This document shows, one piece after another, positions 17,246-25,471 of a stretch of DNA of 64,000 nucleotides. A program made the position numbers and the translations under genes. The notes under the pieces were generated by a model. That model was not told the origin of the DNA and made no database searches. It worked only from the letters and a program-made list of their open reading frames with translations. This DNA comes from Agrococcus sediminis (lineage in GTDB: Bacteria; Actinomycetota; Actinomycetes; Actinomycetales; Microbacteriaceae): the NCBI RefSeq assembly GCF_007923295.1, contig NZ_VOIR01000011.1, positions 372,001-436,000 of the forward strand. Direction: 5' to 3'. Every line of letters starts with the position of its first letter. Positions within the stretch are counted from its first letter, which is position 1.

Positions 17246-17718
17246 CCGACCCCACCACCGGCATGCGCGGCGCGCACGCCGCACACGAGGACCCCGCCGT
17301 CGCGGCGGCCGAGACGCCCGCGGAGGAGCGGGCGGCCTCGCAGTCGCTCGGCGACATCGTCGGCGACCTGATGCGCGACACCTCGACCCTCGTGCGCCAG
17401 GAGATCGCCCTGGCGAAGGCCGAGGCCAAGCAGCAGGCCACCCGTGCGGGCAAGGGCGCGGGGATGCTCGGCGGCGCCGGCTACGCAGCCGGCCTCGTCA
17501 TCCTGTTCCTGTCGCTCGCGCTCATGTTCGCGCTCGGCGACTGGCTCGAGCACCTCGGCTGGGGCGCGCTCATCGTGGGCGTGCTCTGGGCCATCGTCGC
17601 CGCCGTGCTCTACACGCAGGGCCGCAAGGAGCTCGCGAAGGTCGAGCCCATGCCCGAGACGGTCGACTCCGTCAAGCACATCCCCGACATCACGCACACG
17701 AAGGAGGAGAACCGATGA
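17242..17718 (+). CDS. Actinobacterial Holin-X family membrane protein
   Basis: 158 aa from the GTG at 17242, overlapping the previous stop (GTGA) behind GGAGGGAGGG. 'SLGDIVGDLMRDTSTLVRQEIALAKAE' followed by two transmembrane helices ('AGLVILFLSLALMFALGD' and 'WGALIVGVLWAIVAAVLY') is the Holin-X (Phage_holin_3_6) layout. Despite the name this is a chromosomal membrane-protein family. It is the middle gene of a translationally coupled trio. Confidence 0.88.
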   Translation: MTDPTTGMRGAHAAHEDPAVAAAETPAEERAASQSLGDIVGDLMRDTSTLVRQEIALAKAEAKQQATRAGKGAGMLGGAGYAAGLVILFLSLALMFALGDWLEHLGWGALIVGVLWAIVAAVLYTQGRKELAKVEPMPETVDSVKHIPDITHTKEENR

Positions 17719-18320
17719 ACGAGACACCTGAGGAGATCCGCGCGCGGATCGAGCGCACCCGCGCCGAGGTCAGCGGCGACGTCGACGCACTGGGCGAGAA
17801 GGTGTCGCCGAGCGGCATGGTCGGTCGCCAGACCGAGCGCATCAAGGGACGCTTCGGCGACGTCAAGGACCGCGTGTTCGGCGTCGACGACCACGACCCC
17901 GGCGCCGTCGGGCGGATGGGCGACGACATGAAGGGCGCGATCGGCCACGCCGGCGAGAGCGTCCGTGACGGCGCCGACCGGGCCGTCCGCAAGGCGAAGG
18001 GCAACCCGCTCGCCGTCGGCCTCATCGCCTTCGGCGTCGGCGCGCTCGTCGCCTCCCTCATCCCCGCGAGCGACAAGGAGAAGGAGGTCGCGAGCAAGGT
18101 GAAGGAGGGCGCCCAGCCCCTCGTCGACGGCGCGAAGGACGTCGCGCAGGAGATGGGCGAGCACCTGAAGGAGCCCGCGCAGCAGGCGGCGCAGTCCGTG
18201 AAGGACACCGCGCAGCAGGCCGGCGAGCACATCAAGGGCGACGCGCAGTCGGCCGCCAAGGACGTGCAGGACGACGCGCAGCGCGCACGCCAGCACGTGC
18301 AGGACGAGGCGCAGCGCTAG
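17715..18320 (+). CDS. DUF3618 domain protein with long amphipathic tail
   Basis: 201 aa, ATG overlapping the previous stop (ATGA), with AAGGAGGAG upstream. The start 'ETPEEIRARIERTRAEVSGDVDALGEKVSP' is DUF3618. A single hydrophobic segment follows ('NPLAVGLIAFGVGALVASLIP', residues ~97-117), then an Ala/Lys/Gln/Glu 11-mer-like tail ('AQQAAQSVKDTAQQAGEHIKG') resembling LEA-type stress proteins. The triplet Holin-X/DUF3618 neighbourhood is common in actinobacteria. A terminator follows. Confidence 0.88.
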   Translation: MNETPEEIRARIERTRAEVSGDVDALGEKVSPSGMVGRQTERIKGRFGDVKDRVFGVDDHDPGAVGRMGDDMKGAIGHAGESVRDGADRAVRKAKGNPLAVGLIAFGVGALVASLIPASDKEKEVASKVKEGAQPLVDGAKDVAQEMGEHLKEPAQQAAQSVKDTAQQAGEHIKGDAQSAAKDVQDDAQRARQHVQDEAQR

Positions 18321-18339
18321 CCGCTCCGCCGCACGACCC

Positions 18340-18369
18340 GAGGCCCCGGCGGAGTACCGCCGGGGCCTC
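18340..18369 (+). terminator. Hairpin terminator after the DUF3618 gene
   Basis: A perfect 13-bp stem (GAGGCCCCGGCGG and complement) with a 4-base loop, 19 bp after the stop. It is also 39 bp beyond the end of the convergent aldolase gene, so it may serve both. Confidence 0.8.
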
Positions 18370-18407
18370 GTCATGCGCCGGCCGCGTCGCGCCGGACAGG
18401 CGTGCGC

Positions 18408-19457
18408 CTACGCGCCGACGGCCTCCCGCACGGCCTGCGCCAGCGCATCCACGTCGTCCTCGGTCGTGTCCCACGTGCACATCCAGCGCACCTCGCCGGC
18501 CGGGGCGTCCCAGTCGTAGAAGAAGAAGCGCTCGCGCACCCGGTCGGCGACGCCCTCGGGCAGCCGCGCGAAGACGCCGTTCGCCTGGGTCGGGTAGGCG
18601 AACCCGACCCCCGGCACCTGCTCCACCGCGGCCCGCAGGCGCGCCGCCATCGCGTTGGCGTGCGCGGCGCTCTCGCGCCACAGCTCGCCCTCGAAGAGCG
18701 CGACGAGCTGCGCCGAGATGAAGCGCATCTTCGACGCGAGCTGCATGTTGAGCTTGCGGAGGTACAGGAGGCCCTCGCCCGCGCCCTCCGAGAGCACGAC
18801 GACCGCCTCGGCGCACATCGCGCCGTTCTTCGTGCCGCCGAGGGAGAGGATGTCGACGCCCGCGTCGGTCGTGAACGCGCGCAGGTCGGTGCCGAGCGAG
18901 ACCGCCGCGTTCGACAGCCGCGCGCCGTCGACGTGCAGCAGCATGCCGCGCTCGTGCGCGTGGTCCGCGATCGCACGGATCTCGTCGGGGGTGTAGAGCG
19001 TGCCGAGCTCGGTCGACTGCGTGATCGAGACCGCGAGCGGCTGGGCCCGGTGCTCGTCGCCCCAGCCCCACGCCTCGAGGTCGATGAGCGCAGGCGTGAG
19101 CTTGCCGTCGGGCGTCGGCACGGTGAGCAGCTTCATGCCGCCGACGCGCTCGGGAGCGCCGCCCTCGTCGACGTTGATGTGCGCGCTCTTCGCCGCGATC
19201 ACCGCGCCCCACCGGGGCAGGAGCGACTGCAGCGCGAGCACGTTCGCGCCGGTGCCGTTGAAGACCGGGAACGCCTCGGCGGCGTCGCCGAAGTGGCCGC
19301 GCACGACCTCCTGCAGCCGCGCCGTGTAGTCGTCGGCGCCGTAGGCGGTCTGGTGGCCCCCGTTGGCCGCGGCGACGGCCGCGAGCACGGCGGGGTGCAC
19401 GCCGGAGTAGTTGTCGGAGGCGAACCCGCGGCGATCCGCGTCGTGGAGCTGCTGCAC
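18408..19457 (-). CDS. Threonine aldolase family PLP enzyme (beta-eliminating lyase)
   Basis: 349 aa from the GTG at 19457 (VQQLHDADRRGFASDNYSGV) with GAGG upstream. The family signature starts 'FASDNYSGVHPAVLAAV' and continues 'GHQTAYGADDYTARLQ', 'NGTGANVLAL', 'LHVDGARLSNAA' (PLP Asp) and the Schiff-base Lys in 'LSLGGTKNGAM'. These enzymes cleave threonine or allo-threonine to glycine and acetaldehyde. Close relatives with tryptophanase-like folds exist, so substrate is not certain. Ends near the shared terminator. Confidence 0.9.
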   Translation of the reverse strand: MQQLHDADRRGFASDNYSGVHPAVLAAVAAANGGHQTAYGADDYTARLQEVVRGHFGDAAEAFPVFNGTGANVLALQSLLPRWGAVIAAKSAHINVDEGGAPERVGGMKLLTVPTPDGKLTPALIDLEAWGWGDEHRAQPLAVSITQSTELGTLYTPDEIRAIADHAHERGMLLHVDGARLSNAAVSLGTDLRAFTTDAGVDILSLGGTKNGAMCAEAVVVLSEGAGEGLLYLRKLNMQLASKMRFISAQLVALFEGELWRESAAHANAMAARLRAAVEQVPGVGFAYPTQANGVFARLPEGVADRVRERFFFYDWDAPAGEVRWMCTWDTTEDDVDALAQAVREAVGA

Positions 19458-19577
19458 GGAACGATCCTCGCAGACGAGCTGATGGGTGCGCGTGCAGGAG
19501 CTTCGCGACAGAATGCGGAGCAGGGAGACCCGCGGGCCGGCGACGACGCCGGAGCCGCGCGACGATTGGAGGAGCGC

Positions 19578-19994
19578 ATGAACCACGCATCGCAGCCAGG
19601 GAAGCACGGCCGGCACGACGAGCACGAGCACGAGCACGAGCACGTCGAGCACGGCCACGAGGGGCACGAGCACCACGGCGAGCACGGGCACCACGACGAG
19701 CACGGGCACCACGTGGCCGGCACGCACCTCGACGACGACGCCGACTCGCCGGTCGAGGGGCTCGGCTCGCAGTCCGACGGCTCCGGCTCGCCGGTGCGCG
19801 ACGCCGCGTCGCCGGCCGAGGGCGCGCGCGGATCCGCCGGCGACGGCGCCACGCAGGATGCCGCCTCGCCCGCGCAGGGCCTCGGCCCGTCGCCCACGGG
19901 CGAGGGCTCGCCCGTGCAGGACGCCGACTCGCCCGAGCACGGCACCGGTCCCGCGGTCGTCGACGAGGCGGAGCGGCACGACCCGCGTCACTGA
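19578..19994 (+). CDS. Histidine-rich protein with DSP/GSP repeats
   Basis: 138 aa from the ATG at 19578 behind TTGGAGGAGC, a strong site. Residues ~10-50 are mostly His, Glu, Gly and Asp (many EH, GH and HH pairs), a composition typical of nickel/zinc/cobalt-binding segments. The remainder is low-complexity acidic repeats of the form 'DSPVEGLGS', 'GSPVRDAASP', 'GSPVQDADSP'. No signal peptide or membrane segment. A terminator follows. Role as a metal store or buffer is inferred only from composition. Confidence 0.7.
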   Translation: MNHASQPGKHGRHDEHEHEHEHVEHGHEGHEHHGEHGHHDEHGHHVAGTHLDDDADSPVEGLGSQSDGSGSPVRDAASPAEGARGSAGDGATQDAASPAQGLGPSPTGEGSPVQDADSPEHGTGPAVVDEAERHDPRH

Positions 19995-19999
19995 CCGCA

Positions 20000-20044
20000 G
20001 GCGGGACCCAGCCCTGACCGGGTCGGGTCCCGCCTCGCGGCGCG
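20000..20044 (+). terminator. Hairpin terminator after the His-rich gene
   Basis: GGCGGGACCC pairs with GGGTCCCGCC across a 25-base loop that can pair further. It begins 5 bp after the stop. Confidence 0.65.
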
Positions 20045-20136
20045 CCTGCTCAGGCTCGGCACAGGTCGAGCGACCACACTGCCGGGCGCGGGAGCAGCGG
20101 CGCCCTCCGGCGCCGACCGCGAGGAAGGGAGACCGG

Positions 20137-20409
20137 ATGCCAGAGCACATGGATGCAGGACAGCACCCGACCGACCAGCACGTGCCCGACGAGCGCCCGA
20201 CGGACCCGGGCGAGCTCGAGTTCGCCGAGCAGCGGCCCGACCAGCCCGTCGCCGACCACGGTGCGGACGACGTCGCGAGCGAGGCGGAGGGCCTCAGCCC
20301 CCACGACGGCGCCGACGTGCCCGGCGCGACGCGCCACCTCGACGCGGGCGTGCACCCGCACCCCGTGCCGGCGCCCGACGAGCAGGAGCAGGCCGACCCG
20401 CTCGGCTGA
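20137..20409 (+). CDS. Small acidic hydrophilic protein
   Basis: 90 aa from the ATG at 20137 (MPEHMDAGQHPTDQHVPDER) with GAGGAAGGGA upstream. It is rich in Asp, Glu, His and Pro and has no hydrophobic segment or Cys, so it is probably disordered. No family recognised. It lies between two terminators, so it is its own transcript. Confidence 0.6.
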   Translation: MPEHMDAGQHPTDQHVPDERPTDPGELEFAEQRPDQPVADHGADDVASEAEGLSPHDGADVPGATRHLDAGVHPHPVPAPDEQEQADPLG

Positions 20410-20421
20410 CGCGACGGTGCT

Positions 20422-20463
20422 CCGGCGGCCGGGCGCGCGCATCCGCGTCCGCCCGGCCGCCGG
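20422..20463 (+). terminator. Hairpin terminator after the small acidic protein
   Basis: A perfect 14-bp stem (CCGGCGGCCGGGCG and complement) with a 14-base loop, 12 bp after the stop. Confidence 0.75.
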
Positions 20464-20511
20464 GCTTCGGCCCACCGGCTGACGTCGAGCCGGGCCGCGT
20501 AGCCTGCCCGC

Positions 20512-21864
20512 ATGGGTGCGCAGATCGTGTGGTTCCGCCGTGACCTGCGGGTGCACGACCACCCGGCGCTCACCGCCGCCGCCGAGGCCGGCGACGTGCT
20601 GCCCGTCTTCGTCGTCGATCCGGCGTTCGAGGATGCGGGCGTGCCGCGCACCGCGGCGCTCCGCACCGCGCTCGCCGCGCTGCACCGCGCCACCGACGGC
20701 GCCCTGATCGTGCGCAGCGGCCGGCCCGAGCAGGTCATCCCCGCGCTCGCCGCCGAGGTGGGGACGGATGCGGTGCACGTCTCGGGCGAGACGACGCCCG
20801 GCGGCCGTCGGCGCGACGCGCGCGTCGAGGCGGCGCTCGACGTGCCGTTCGTGGCGACCGGCACCCCGTACGCGGTCTCGCCGGGGCGCGTGCGCAAGCG
20901 CGACGGCGAGCCGTTCCGCGTCTTCACACCCTTCTCGAAGGCCTGGCTCGAGCACGGCTGGCGGGCACCCGCCGAGCTGCCGGCCGGCACCCGCTGGGTG
21001 CGCCGGGCTGAGGGCGAGCCGCTGCCCGAGCCGCCCGAGACCTCGGCCGAGCTCGGCTGGGCGAGCGAGGAGGGCGCGCTCGAGCGCTGGCACGGGTTCC
21101 TCGACGACGCGATCGACGACTACGACACCGCCCGCGACCGCGCCGACCTCGACGGCACCTCCCGCCTGTCGATCGCGCTCAAGCTCGGCGCCGTGCATCC
21201 GCGCACGCTGCTCGCCGACCTCGACCGCGTCGCGCCGAGCCGCAGCGCGGCGGCGCAGCGCTCGCTGAAGCGCTACCAGACCGAGCTCGCCTGGCGGGAG
21301 TTCTACGCCGACGTGCTGCTGCACCACCCGCGCTCGGCCTGGCGCGACTACGGCGACCAGCTGCGCGGCATCGCCTACGACGAGCCGGGCGAGCTCTTCG
21401 ACGCGTGGTGCGAGGGGCGCACCGGCTTCCCGTTCGTCGACGCCGGCATGCGCCAGCTGCTCGCCGAGGGCTGGATGCACAACCGCGTGCGCATGGTGAC
21501 GGCCAGCTTCCTCACGAAGGACCTCCACGTGTGGTGGCCGCACGGCGCCCGCCACTTCCTGCGGCACCTCGCCGACGGCGACCTCGCCTCCAACAACCAC
21601 GGCTGGCAGTGGACGGCGGGCACCGGCACCGACGCGGCCCCCTACTTCCGCGTCTTCAACCCGGTGCTGCAGGGCCAGCGCTTCGACCCCGACGGCGACT
21701 ACGTGCGCCGGTGGGTGCCCGAGCTGCGGCACATCGCGGGCGCTGCGGTGCACGAGCCGTGGAGGGTGCCCGACGGCGCCGCGCACGGCTACCCGGAGCG
21801 CATCGTCGACCACAAGGCCGAGCGCGAGGAAGCGCTCGCGCGCCTCGCCGCCGTCAAGCGCTGA
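20512..21864 (+). CDS. phrB: Deoxyribodipyrimidine photolyase
   Basis: 450 aa. The N-terminal photolyase domain starts 'GAQIVWFRRDLRVHDHPAL' (antenna-binding Rossmann fold). The FAD-binding domain shows 'SRLSIALKLGAVHPRTLL', 'RYQTELAWREFYADVLLHHP', 'GFPFVDAGMRQLLAEGWMHNRVRM', 'SFLTKDLHVWWPHGARHFLRHLADGDLASNNHGWQW' and 'NPVLQGQRFDPDGDYVRRWVPEL'. These are class I CPD photolyase motifs, including the Trp residues of the electron path. It repairs UV-induced cyclobutane dimers using light. Converges on a 92-bp repeat. Confidence 0.95.
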   Translation: MGAQIVWFRRDLRVHDHPALTAAAEAGDVLPVFVVDPAFEDAGVPRTAALRTALAALHRATDGALIVRSGRPEQVIPALAAEVGTDAVHVSGETTPGGRRRDARVEAALDVPFVATGTPYAVSPGRVRKRDGEPFRVFTPFSKAWLEHGWRAPAELPAGTRWVRRAEGEPLPEPPETSAELGWASEEGALERWHGFLDDAIDDYDTARDRADLDGTSRLSIALKLGAVHPRTLLADLDRVAPSRSAAAQRSLKRYQTELAWREFYADVLLHHPRSAWRDYGDQLRGIAYDEPGELFDAWCEGRTGFPFVDAGMRQLLAEGWMHNRVRMVTASFLTKDLHVWWPHGARHFLRHLADGDLASNNHGWQWTAGTGTDAAPYFRVFNPVLQGQRFDPDGDYVRRWVPELRHIAGAAVHEPWRVPDGAAHGYPERIVDHKAEREEALARLAAVKR

Positions 21865-21941
21865 CCCGGCGCCCGCCTACCGCGCCTGCGCCCGCCCGCC
21901 GCGCCCGGCCGCCCTCCCGCCCCCGCGCCGCGCGAGGGGAT

Positions 21942-22033
21942 GCACAACGCAAGCCCGCCGCCGCGATCCTGCGACGCACCGGCCGAGAACGGCCAGGGCG
22001 CCGCGGAACGCGGCTGGCGGGCTTGCGTTGTGC
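21942..22033. repeat. 92-bp dyad repeat, copy 3 of 5
   Basis: Perfect 16-bp terminal inverted repeats, exactly 92 bp, interior with GATCCTGCG and GCCGCGGAACG. It lies between the convergent photolyase and ABC permease genes. Confidence 0.9.
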
Positions 22034-22070
22034 GCGGGGCGCGAGGAGCCGGGCGCCGCGGACGCCCCAG

Positions 22071-22790
22071 CTAGCGGGCCTGCGCCCGCCGCACGAGCGT
22101 CAGCCAGACCGCCGCGCCGAGCGCCGCGAAGCCGGCGATCACGACCATCCAGCCGCCCCATGCCATCCCGAGGACGTCCATCGCCGCCGCCCGGAACGCA
22201 TCCGACAGCAGCGCCCCCGCGACCACCGCGAGCACGACGGCGGCGAGCCCGATCCAGAACACCCAGAGGAACGACTGCCCCCACCGGTGGAACGCGGTGG
22301 TGATCGCCGCGCCGACGAGCATCACCGCGAGGATGAGCAGGAACGTCTGCACGAGCGTCTGCCACCACGCGCCGATGCCCGTGTAGAAGGTGTCGAAGAA
22401 GCGCACGCCGAGCCCGAAGCCGCCCGTCGCGACCTCGACGACCTTGCCGATCGTCACGACGGCGGCGTAGAAGGCGGCGTTGCCGACGAAGACGAGCGCG
22501 GTGCCGGCGGCGAACTCGCGGCGGGTGAGGCCGAGGCCGAGCGCGAGCGGGAAGTACTGCCCCATCGCGATGAAGCCGAAGCCGATGAGCGGCCCGAGCA
22601 GCGCGAAGATCGCGCCGTTCCACTGCATGCCGGTGTTCATCCCGGTGCGCGCGTCGGCGCCGCCGACGCCGACCACGAGCGCGCCGATGATGAGCGTGAT
22701 GGTGAGCGAGAGCGACATGATGACGAGCGGCCAGCCGAAGGCCTGCAGGCGGTTGACGGTGTGCAGCTGCACGACGTTGCGGATGCGCAT
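22071..22790 (-). CDS. ABC transporter permease of the YtrA-type operon
   Basis: 239 aa, ATG at 22790 with GAGGAGCC overlapping the end of the ATPase gene. Six hydrophobic segments, starting 'FGWPLVIMSLSLTITLIIGALVVG'. It has no ATPase motif, so it pairs with the adjacent ATPase. Third gene of a GntR-ATPase-permease operon. These operons are induced by cell-wall-active antibiotics in Bacillus, but the substrate here is unknown. Confidence 0.8.
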   Translation of the reverse strand: MRIRNVVQLHTVNRLQAFGWPLVIMSLSLTITLIIGALVVGVGGADARTGMNTGMQWNGAIFALLGPLIGFGFIAMGQYFPLALGLGLTRREFAAGTALVFVGNAAFYAAVVTIGKVVEVATGGFGLGVRFFDTFYTGIGAWWQTLVQTFLLILAVMLVGAAITTAFHRWGQSFLWVFWIGLAAVVLAVVAGALLSDAFRAAAMDVLGMAWGGWMVVIAGFAALGAAVWLTLVRRAQAR

Positions 22791-22799
22791 GGCGGCTCC

Positions 22800-23714
22800 T
22801 CAGACGGTCGCGACGTCGGTCGCGGGGTCGGCGCCGGCGGTGGCCGGAGCAGTGGCGGATGCGGTGGTCAGGTGCACGAAGAGCTCCTGGAGGGAGACGG
22901 GCGCGACGTCGAGCCCCGCCTCGCGGGCGGCGCGCTCGTCGCCGTCGCGCGTCGTGAGCGTGGCGGTCGCGAGCCCGCCGAGCCGCGTGCGGTCGAGCGC
23001 CTCGCGTCCCGCGAGGAACGCGTCGACGTCGGCCGCGCGGCCCGAGACGGTGATGGCCGCGTCGTGCAGCTCGTCGGTGTCGGCGTCGAGCAGCACGCGG
23101 CCCTGGTCGAGGATGACGACGTGCTCGAGGAGGTTCGCGACCTCGTCGATGTGGTGCGTCGAGAGCACGACGGTGCGGGGGTGCTCGCTGAAGTCGGCGA
23201 GCAGGCGGTCGTAGAACATCCGCCTGGCCACCGCGTCGAGGCCGAGGTAGGGCTCGTCGAAGAACGTGATGGGCGCCCGGGAGGCGAGCCCGATGACGAT
23301 GCCGATCGCCGAGAACTGGCCGCGCGAGAGCTTCTTGATCATGCGGCGCTCGGGCAGCTGGAACTGCGCGACGAGGGTGTCGGCGTAGGCCTGGTCCCAG
23401 TGCGGGTAGGCGCCGGCGGCGATGCGCAGCACGTCGACGGCCCGGAACGTGTCGGGGTAGCGCTGGCTCTCCTGGATGAACGCGGTCTGCGAGAGCACCT
23501 CGGCGTTCTCGACCGGGCTCTGCCCGAGCACGCGCATCTCGCCGGCGGTCGCGAAGACCTGGCCGGTCAGCAGCTGCATGAGGGTGGTCTTGCCCGCGCC
23601 GTTGCGGCCGAGCAGGCCGTGGATGCGGTGCTCGGCGAGGGTCACGGAGACCCCGTCGAGCGCGCGCACGTCGTCGTAGTGCTTGGCGAGGTCGGTGGTG
23701 ACGATGGCGCTCAT
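22800..23714 (-). CDS. ABC transporter ATP-binding protein of the YtrA-type operon
   Basis: 304 aa; ATG overlaps the stop of the GntR gene (ATGA). Walker A is GRNGAGKTT (about residue 36), signature LSRGQFS, Walker B 'ITFFDEPYLGLD' and the H-loop 'LSTHH'. A ~90-residue C-terminal extension follows the ATPase core. It energises the membrane protein encoded next. Coupled to the repressor gene, so self-limited expression is likely. Confidence 0.9.
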   Translation of the reverse strand: MSAIVTTDLAKHYDDVRALDGVSVTLAEHRIHGLLGRNGAGKTTLMQLLTGQVFATAGEMRVLGQSPVENAEVLSQTAFIQESQRYPDTFRAVDVLRIAAGAYPHWDQAYADTLVAQFQLPERRMIKKLSRGQFSAIGIVIGLASRAPITFFDEPYLGLDAVARRMFYDRLLADFSEHPRTVVLSTHHIDEVANLLEHVVILDQGRVLLDADTDELHDAAITVSGRAADVDAFLAGREALDRTRLGGLATATLTTRDGDERAAREAGLDVAPVSLQELFVHLTTASATAPATAGADPATDVATV

Positions 23715-24070
23715 CGCGCGAACTCCTTCGTGATCATGCGCGCGAGGTCGTCGGGGCTGATGCCGAGCTGCTCTGCCTCGCGCAGCAGGGGAGCGATGTA
23801 CTGGTCCTCGAACGCGAGCCTGCGTCGTTGGCGGAGCGCCTCTCGGGCGCCGGGGGCGACGAACATGCCGATCCCTCTCCTCTTGATGAGCACCTCCGCG
23901 TCGACGAGCAGGCCGAGGCCCTTGCCGGCGGTCGCGGGGTTGATGCGGAGGAAGGCGGCGAGCTCGTTGGTGGAGGGCACGGGGCCGTCCTCCGCGTAGG
24001 TGCCGTCGAGGATGCCGTCCTCGATCTGCTCCGCCACGGCTACGAACAGCGGCTTGCTGTCGTCGAGCAT
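23711..24070 (-). CDS. GntR family regulator, YtrA subfamily
   Basis: 119 aa from the ATG at 24070 (MLDDSKPLFVAVAEQIEDGI) with a perfect AAGGAGGCAG site. The winged-helix core is 'VPSTNELAAFLRINPATAGKGLGLLVDAEVLIKRRGIGMFV'. The short helical C-terminus without an effector domain is the YtrA subfamily, which usually controls ABC transporter operons. The palindrome at 24140-24163 is the likely binding site. First gene of the operon. Confidence 0.92.
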   Translation of the reverse strand: MLDDSKPLFVAVAEQIEDGILDGTYAEDGPVPSTNELAAFLRINPATAGKGLGLLVDAEVLIKRRGIGMFVAPGAREALRQRRRLAFEDQYIAPLLREAEQLGISPDDLARMITKEFAR

Positions 24071-24139
24071 GGCTGCCTCCTTGGGTGGGGTGGGGCGGAT
24101 GCGCGCACATCCTGGGTGAGCTGCGCGGCTCACCACGTT

Positions 24140-24163
24140 GGTTCATTACTCGACTAATGAACC
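24140..24163 (-). promoter_or_regulatory. Palindromic operator for the YtrA-type regulator
   Basis: GGTTCATTA, 6 bases, TAATGAACC, a perfect 9-bp dyad 70 bp upstream of the gntR start. It is strikingly AT-rich in this genome. Location and symmetry suggest autorepression at the promoter. Confidence 0.8.
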
Positions 24164-24225
24164 ATGGAACCGGCACTCCGTCAAGCGGGTCGCTGGATCC
24201 GGCTCACCGCGCGCGGCGTGGGCGC

Positions 24226-24317
24226 GCACAACGCAAGACCGCCGGCGCGATTCGGCGGGCCCTGCGCCGCGATGGGCGAGGAGGCCGCGGAACGGAGCCG
24301 ACGGGCTTGCGTTGTGC
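24226..24317. repeat. 92-bp dyad repeat, copy 4 of 5
   Basis: Exactly 92 bp. The left terminal repeat has one mismatch (AAGACCG instead of AAGCCCG). Interior has GATTCGGCG and GCCGCGGAACG. It lies between the gntR promoter and the end of the next ABC permease gene. Confidence 0.88.
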
Positions 24318-24358
24318 GGAGCTGCGGAGCTGCGGAGCCGCCGAGCGGTGCAGCGCGG

Positions 24359-25471
24359 CTAGGCCTTCAGCGCGTCCTTCCACTTCACCGCGGCGCCCGT
24401 CTTCAGCAGCGACCGCTCGTAGACGCGGGCGGCGAAGCCGATGACCAGCACGGTGAAGACGACGAGCACCGCGAGCGACAGCAGCGGCTCCCACCACTGC
24501 TGCGTCTGCAGGTAGACGCGCATCGGCACCGCGACGGGGGCGGAGAAGGGCACGTAGGACATGATCTGCAGCGCCAGCGGGTTGTTGTTGAACATGATCA
24601 CGAGGAAGTACGGGATCATCACGAGCATCATGATCGGGCTCGTCGCGGTGCCGAGGTCCTCGGCGCGGGAGACGAGCGCGGCGGCAGCCGCGTAGAGCGC
24701 GGCGAGCATCACGAACCCGACGGTGAACAGCAGCACGAACCACACGATCGGCATGCCCAGCCCGTCGAGCAGCAGCTGCGAGCCGGTGATCGCTCCGCCC
24801 AGCAGCACGACCGCGGCGATCAGGATGATCTGCGCGAACGCGAGCACCGAGTTGCCGAGCACCTTGCCCGCGAGGATCGCCCGCGCCGACACCGTCGCGA
24901 GCATGATCTCGACGATGCGCGACTGCTTCTCCTCGACGACCGACTGCGCGATCGTCTGCCCGAAGGTGATGGCGGAGGAGAAGAACACGACGCCGAAGGC
25001 GAGCCCGATGAAGTAGGTGAGCATCGGGTCGGGCGCGTTGGGGTCGAGCAGCTCGAGCGCCGGGGCGACGCTCAGCAGCTGCAGCAGGTCGCTCGGCGCC
25101 TCGCGGTCGGCGAGCACCGTGAGGCCGGAGGGTCCGTCGCCGGGGACGACCCCGGCGTCGGCCGTGCCGTCCAGCACCGCCTGCCGCACCGCATCCGCCC
25201 CCTGCAGCGTCTCGACGGCGAGCCCGTCGAGTCCCTGCAGGGTCGAGGCGAGCTCGGCGGTCGTGGCGACGCGGGTGTCCTGGTCGAACAGCTCGGGGCC
25301 GACCGACGAGAAGATCACCGCGGCGAGGATGAGCGCGAGCAGGATCGCGGTCGAGATGAGGTAGCTCTTCGACCGCACCTTCGTGACGATCTCGCGCTCG
25401 GCGACGATGCCGACCGCCTGGGCGAAGGGCGTGCGCCCGCGGCGGGGGGCGGATGCGGTGGGCGCGGTCAT
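24359..25471 (-). CDS. ABC-2 type transporter permease (NatB-like)
   Basis: 370 aa from the ATG at 25471 (MTAPTASAPRRGRTPFAQAV), overlapping the stop of the ATPase gene. Topology is one N-terminal helix ('YLISTAILLALILAAVIF'), a ~120-residue external domain, then five helices with 'VVEEKQSRIVEIMLATVSARAILAGKVLGN', a motif of NatB/YhaP-type ABC-2 exporters. These move Na+, drugs or peptides outward. The partner ATPase is the adjacent upstream gene. Confidence 0.88.
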   Translation of the reverse strand: MTAPTASAPRRGRTPFAQAVGIVAEREIVTKVRSKSYLISTAILLALILAAVIFSSVGPELFDQDTRVATTAELASTLQGLDGLAVETLQGADAVRQAVLDGTADAGVVPGDGPSGLTVLADREAPSDLLQLLSVAPALELLDPNAPDPMLTYFIGLAFGVVFFSSAITFGQTIAQSVVEEKQSRIVEIMLATVSARAILAGKVLGNSVLAFAQIILIAAVVLLGGAITGSQLLLDGLGMPIVWFVLLFTVGFVMLAALYAAAAALVSRAEDLGTATSPIMMLVMIPYFLVIMFNNNPLALQIMSYVPFSAPVAVPMRVYLQTQQWWEPLLSLAVLVVFTVLVIGFAARVYERSLLKTGAAVKWKDALKA

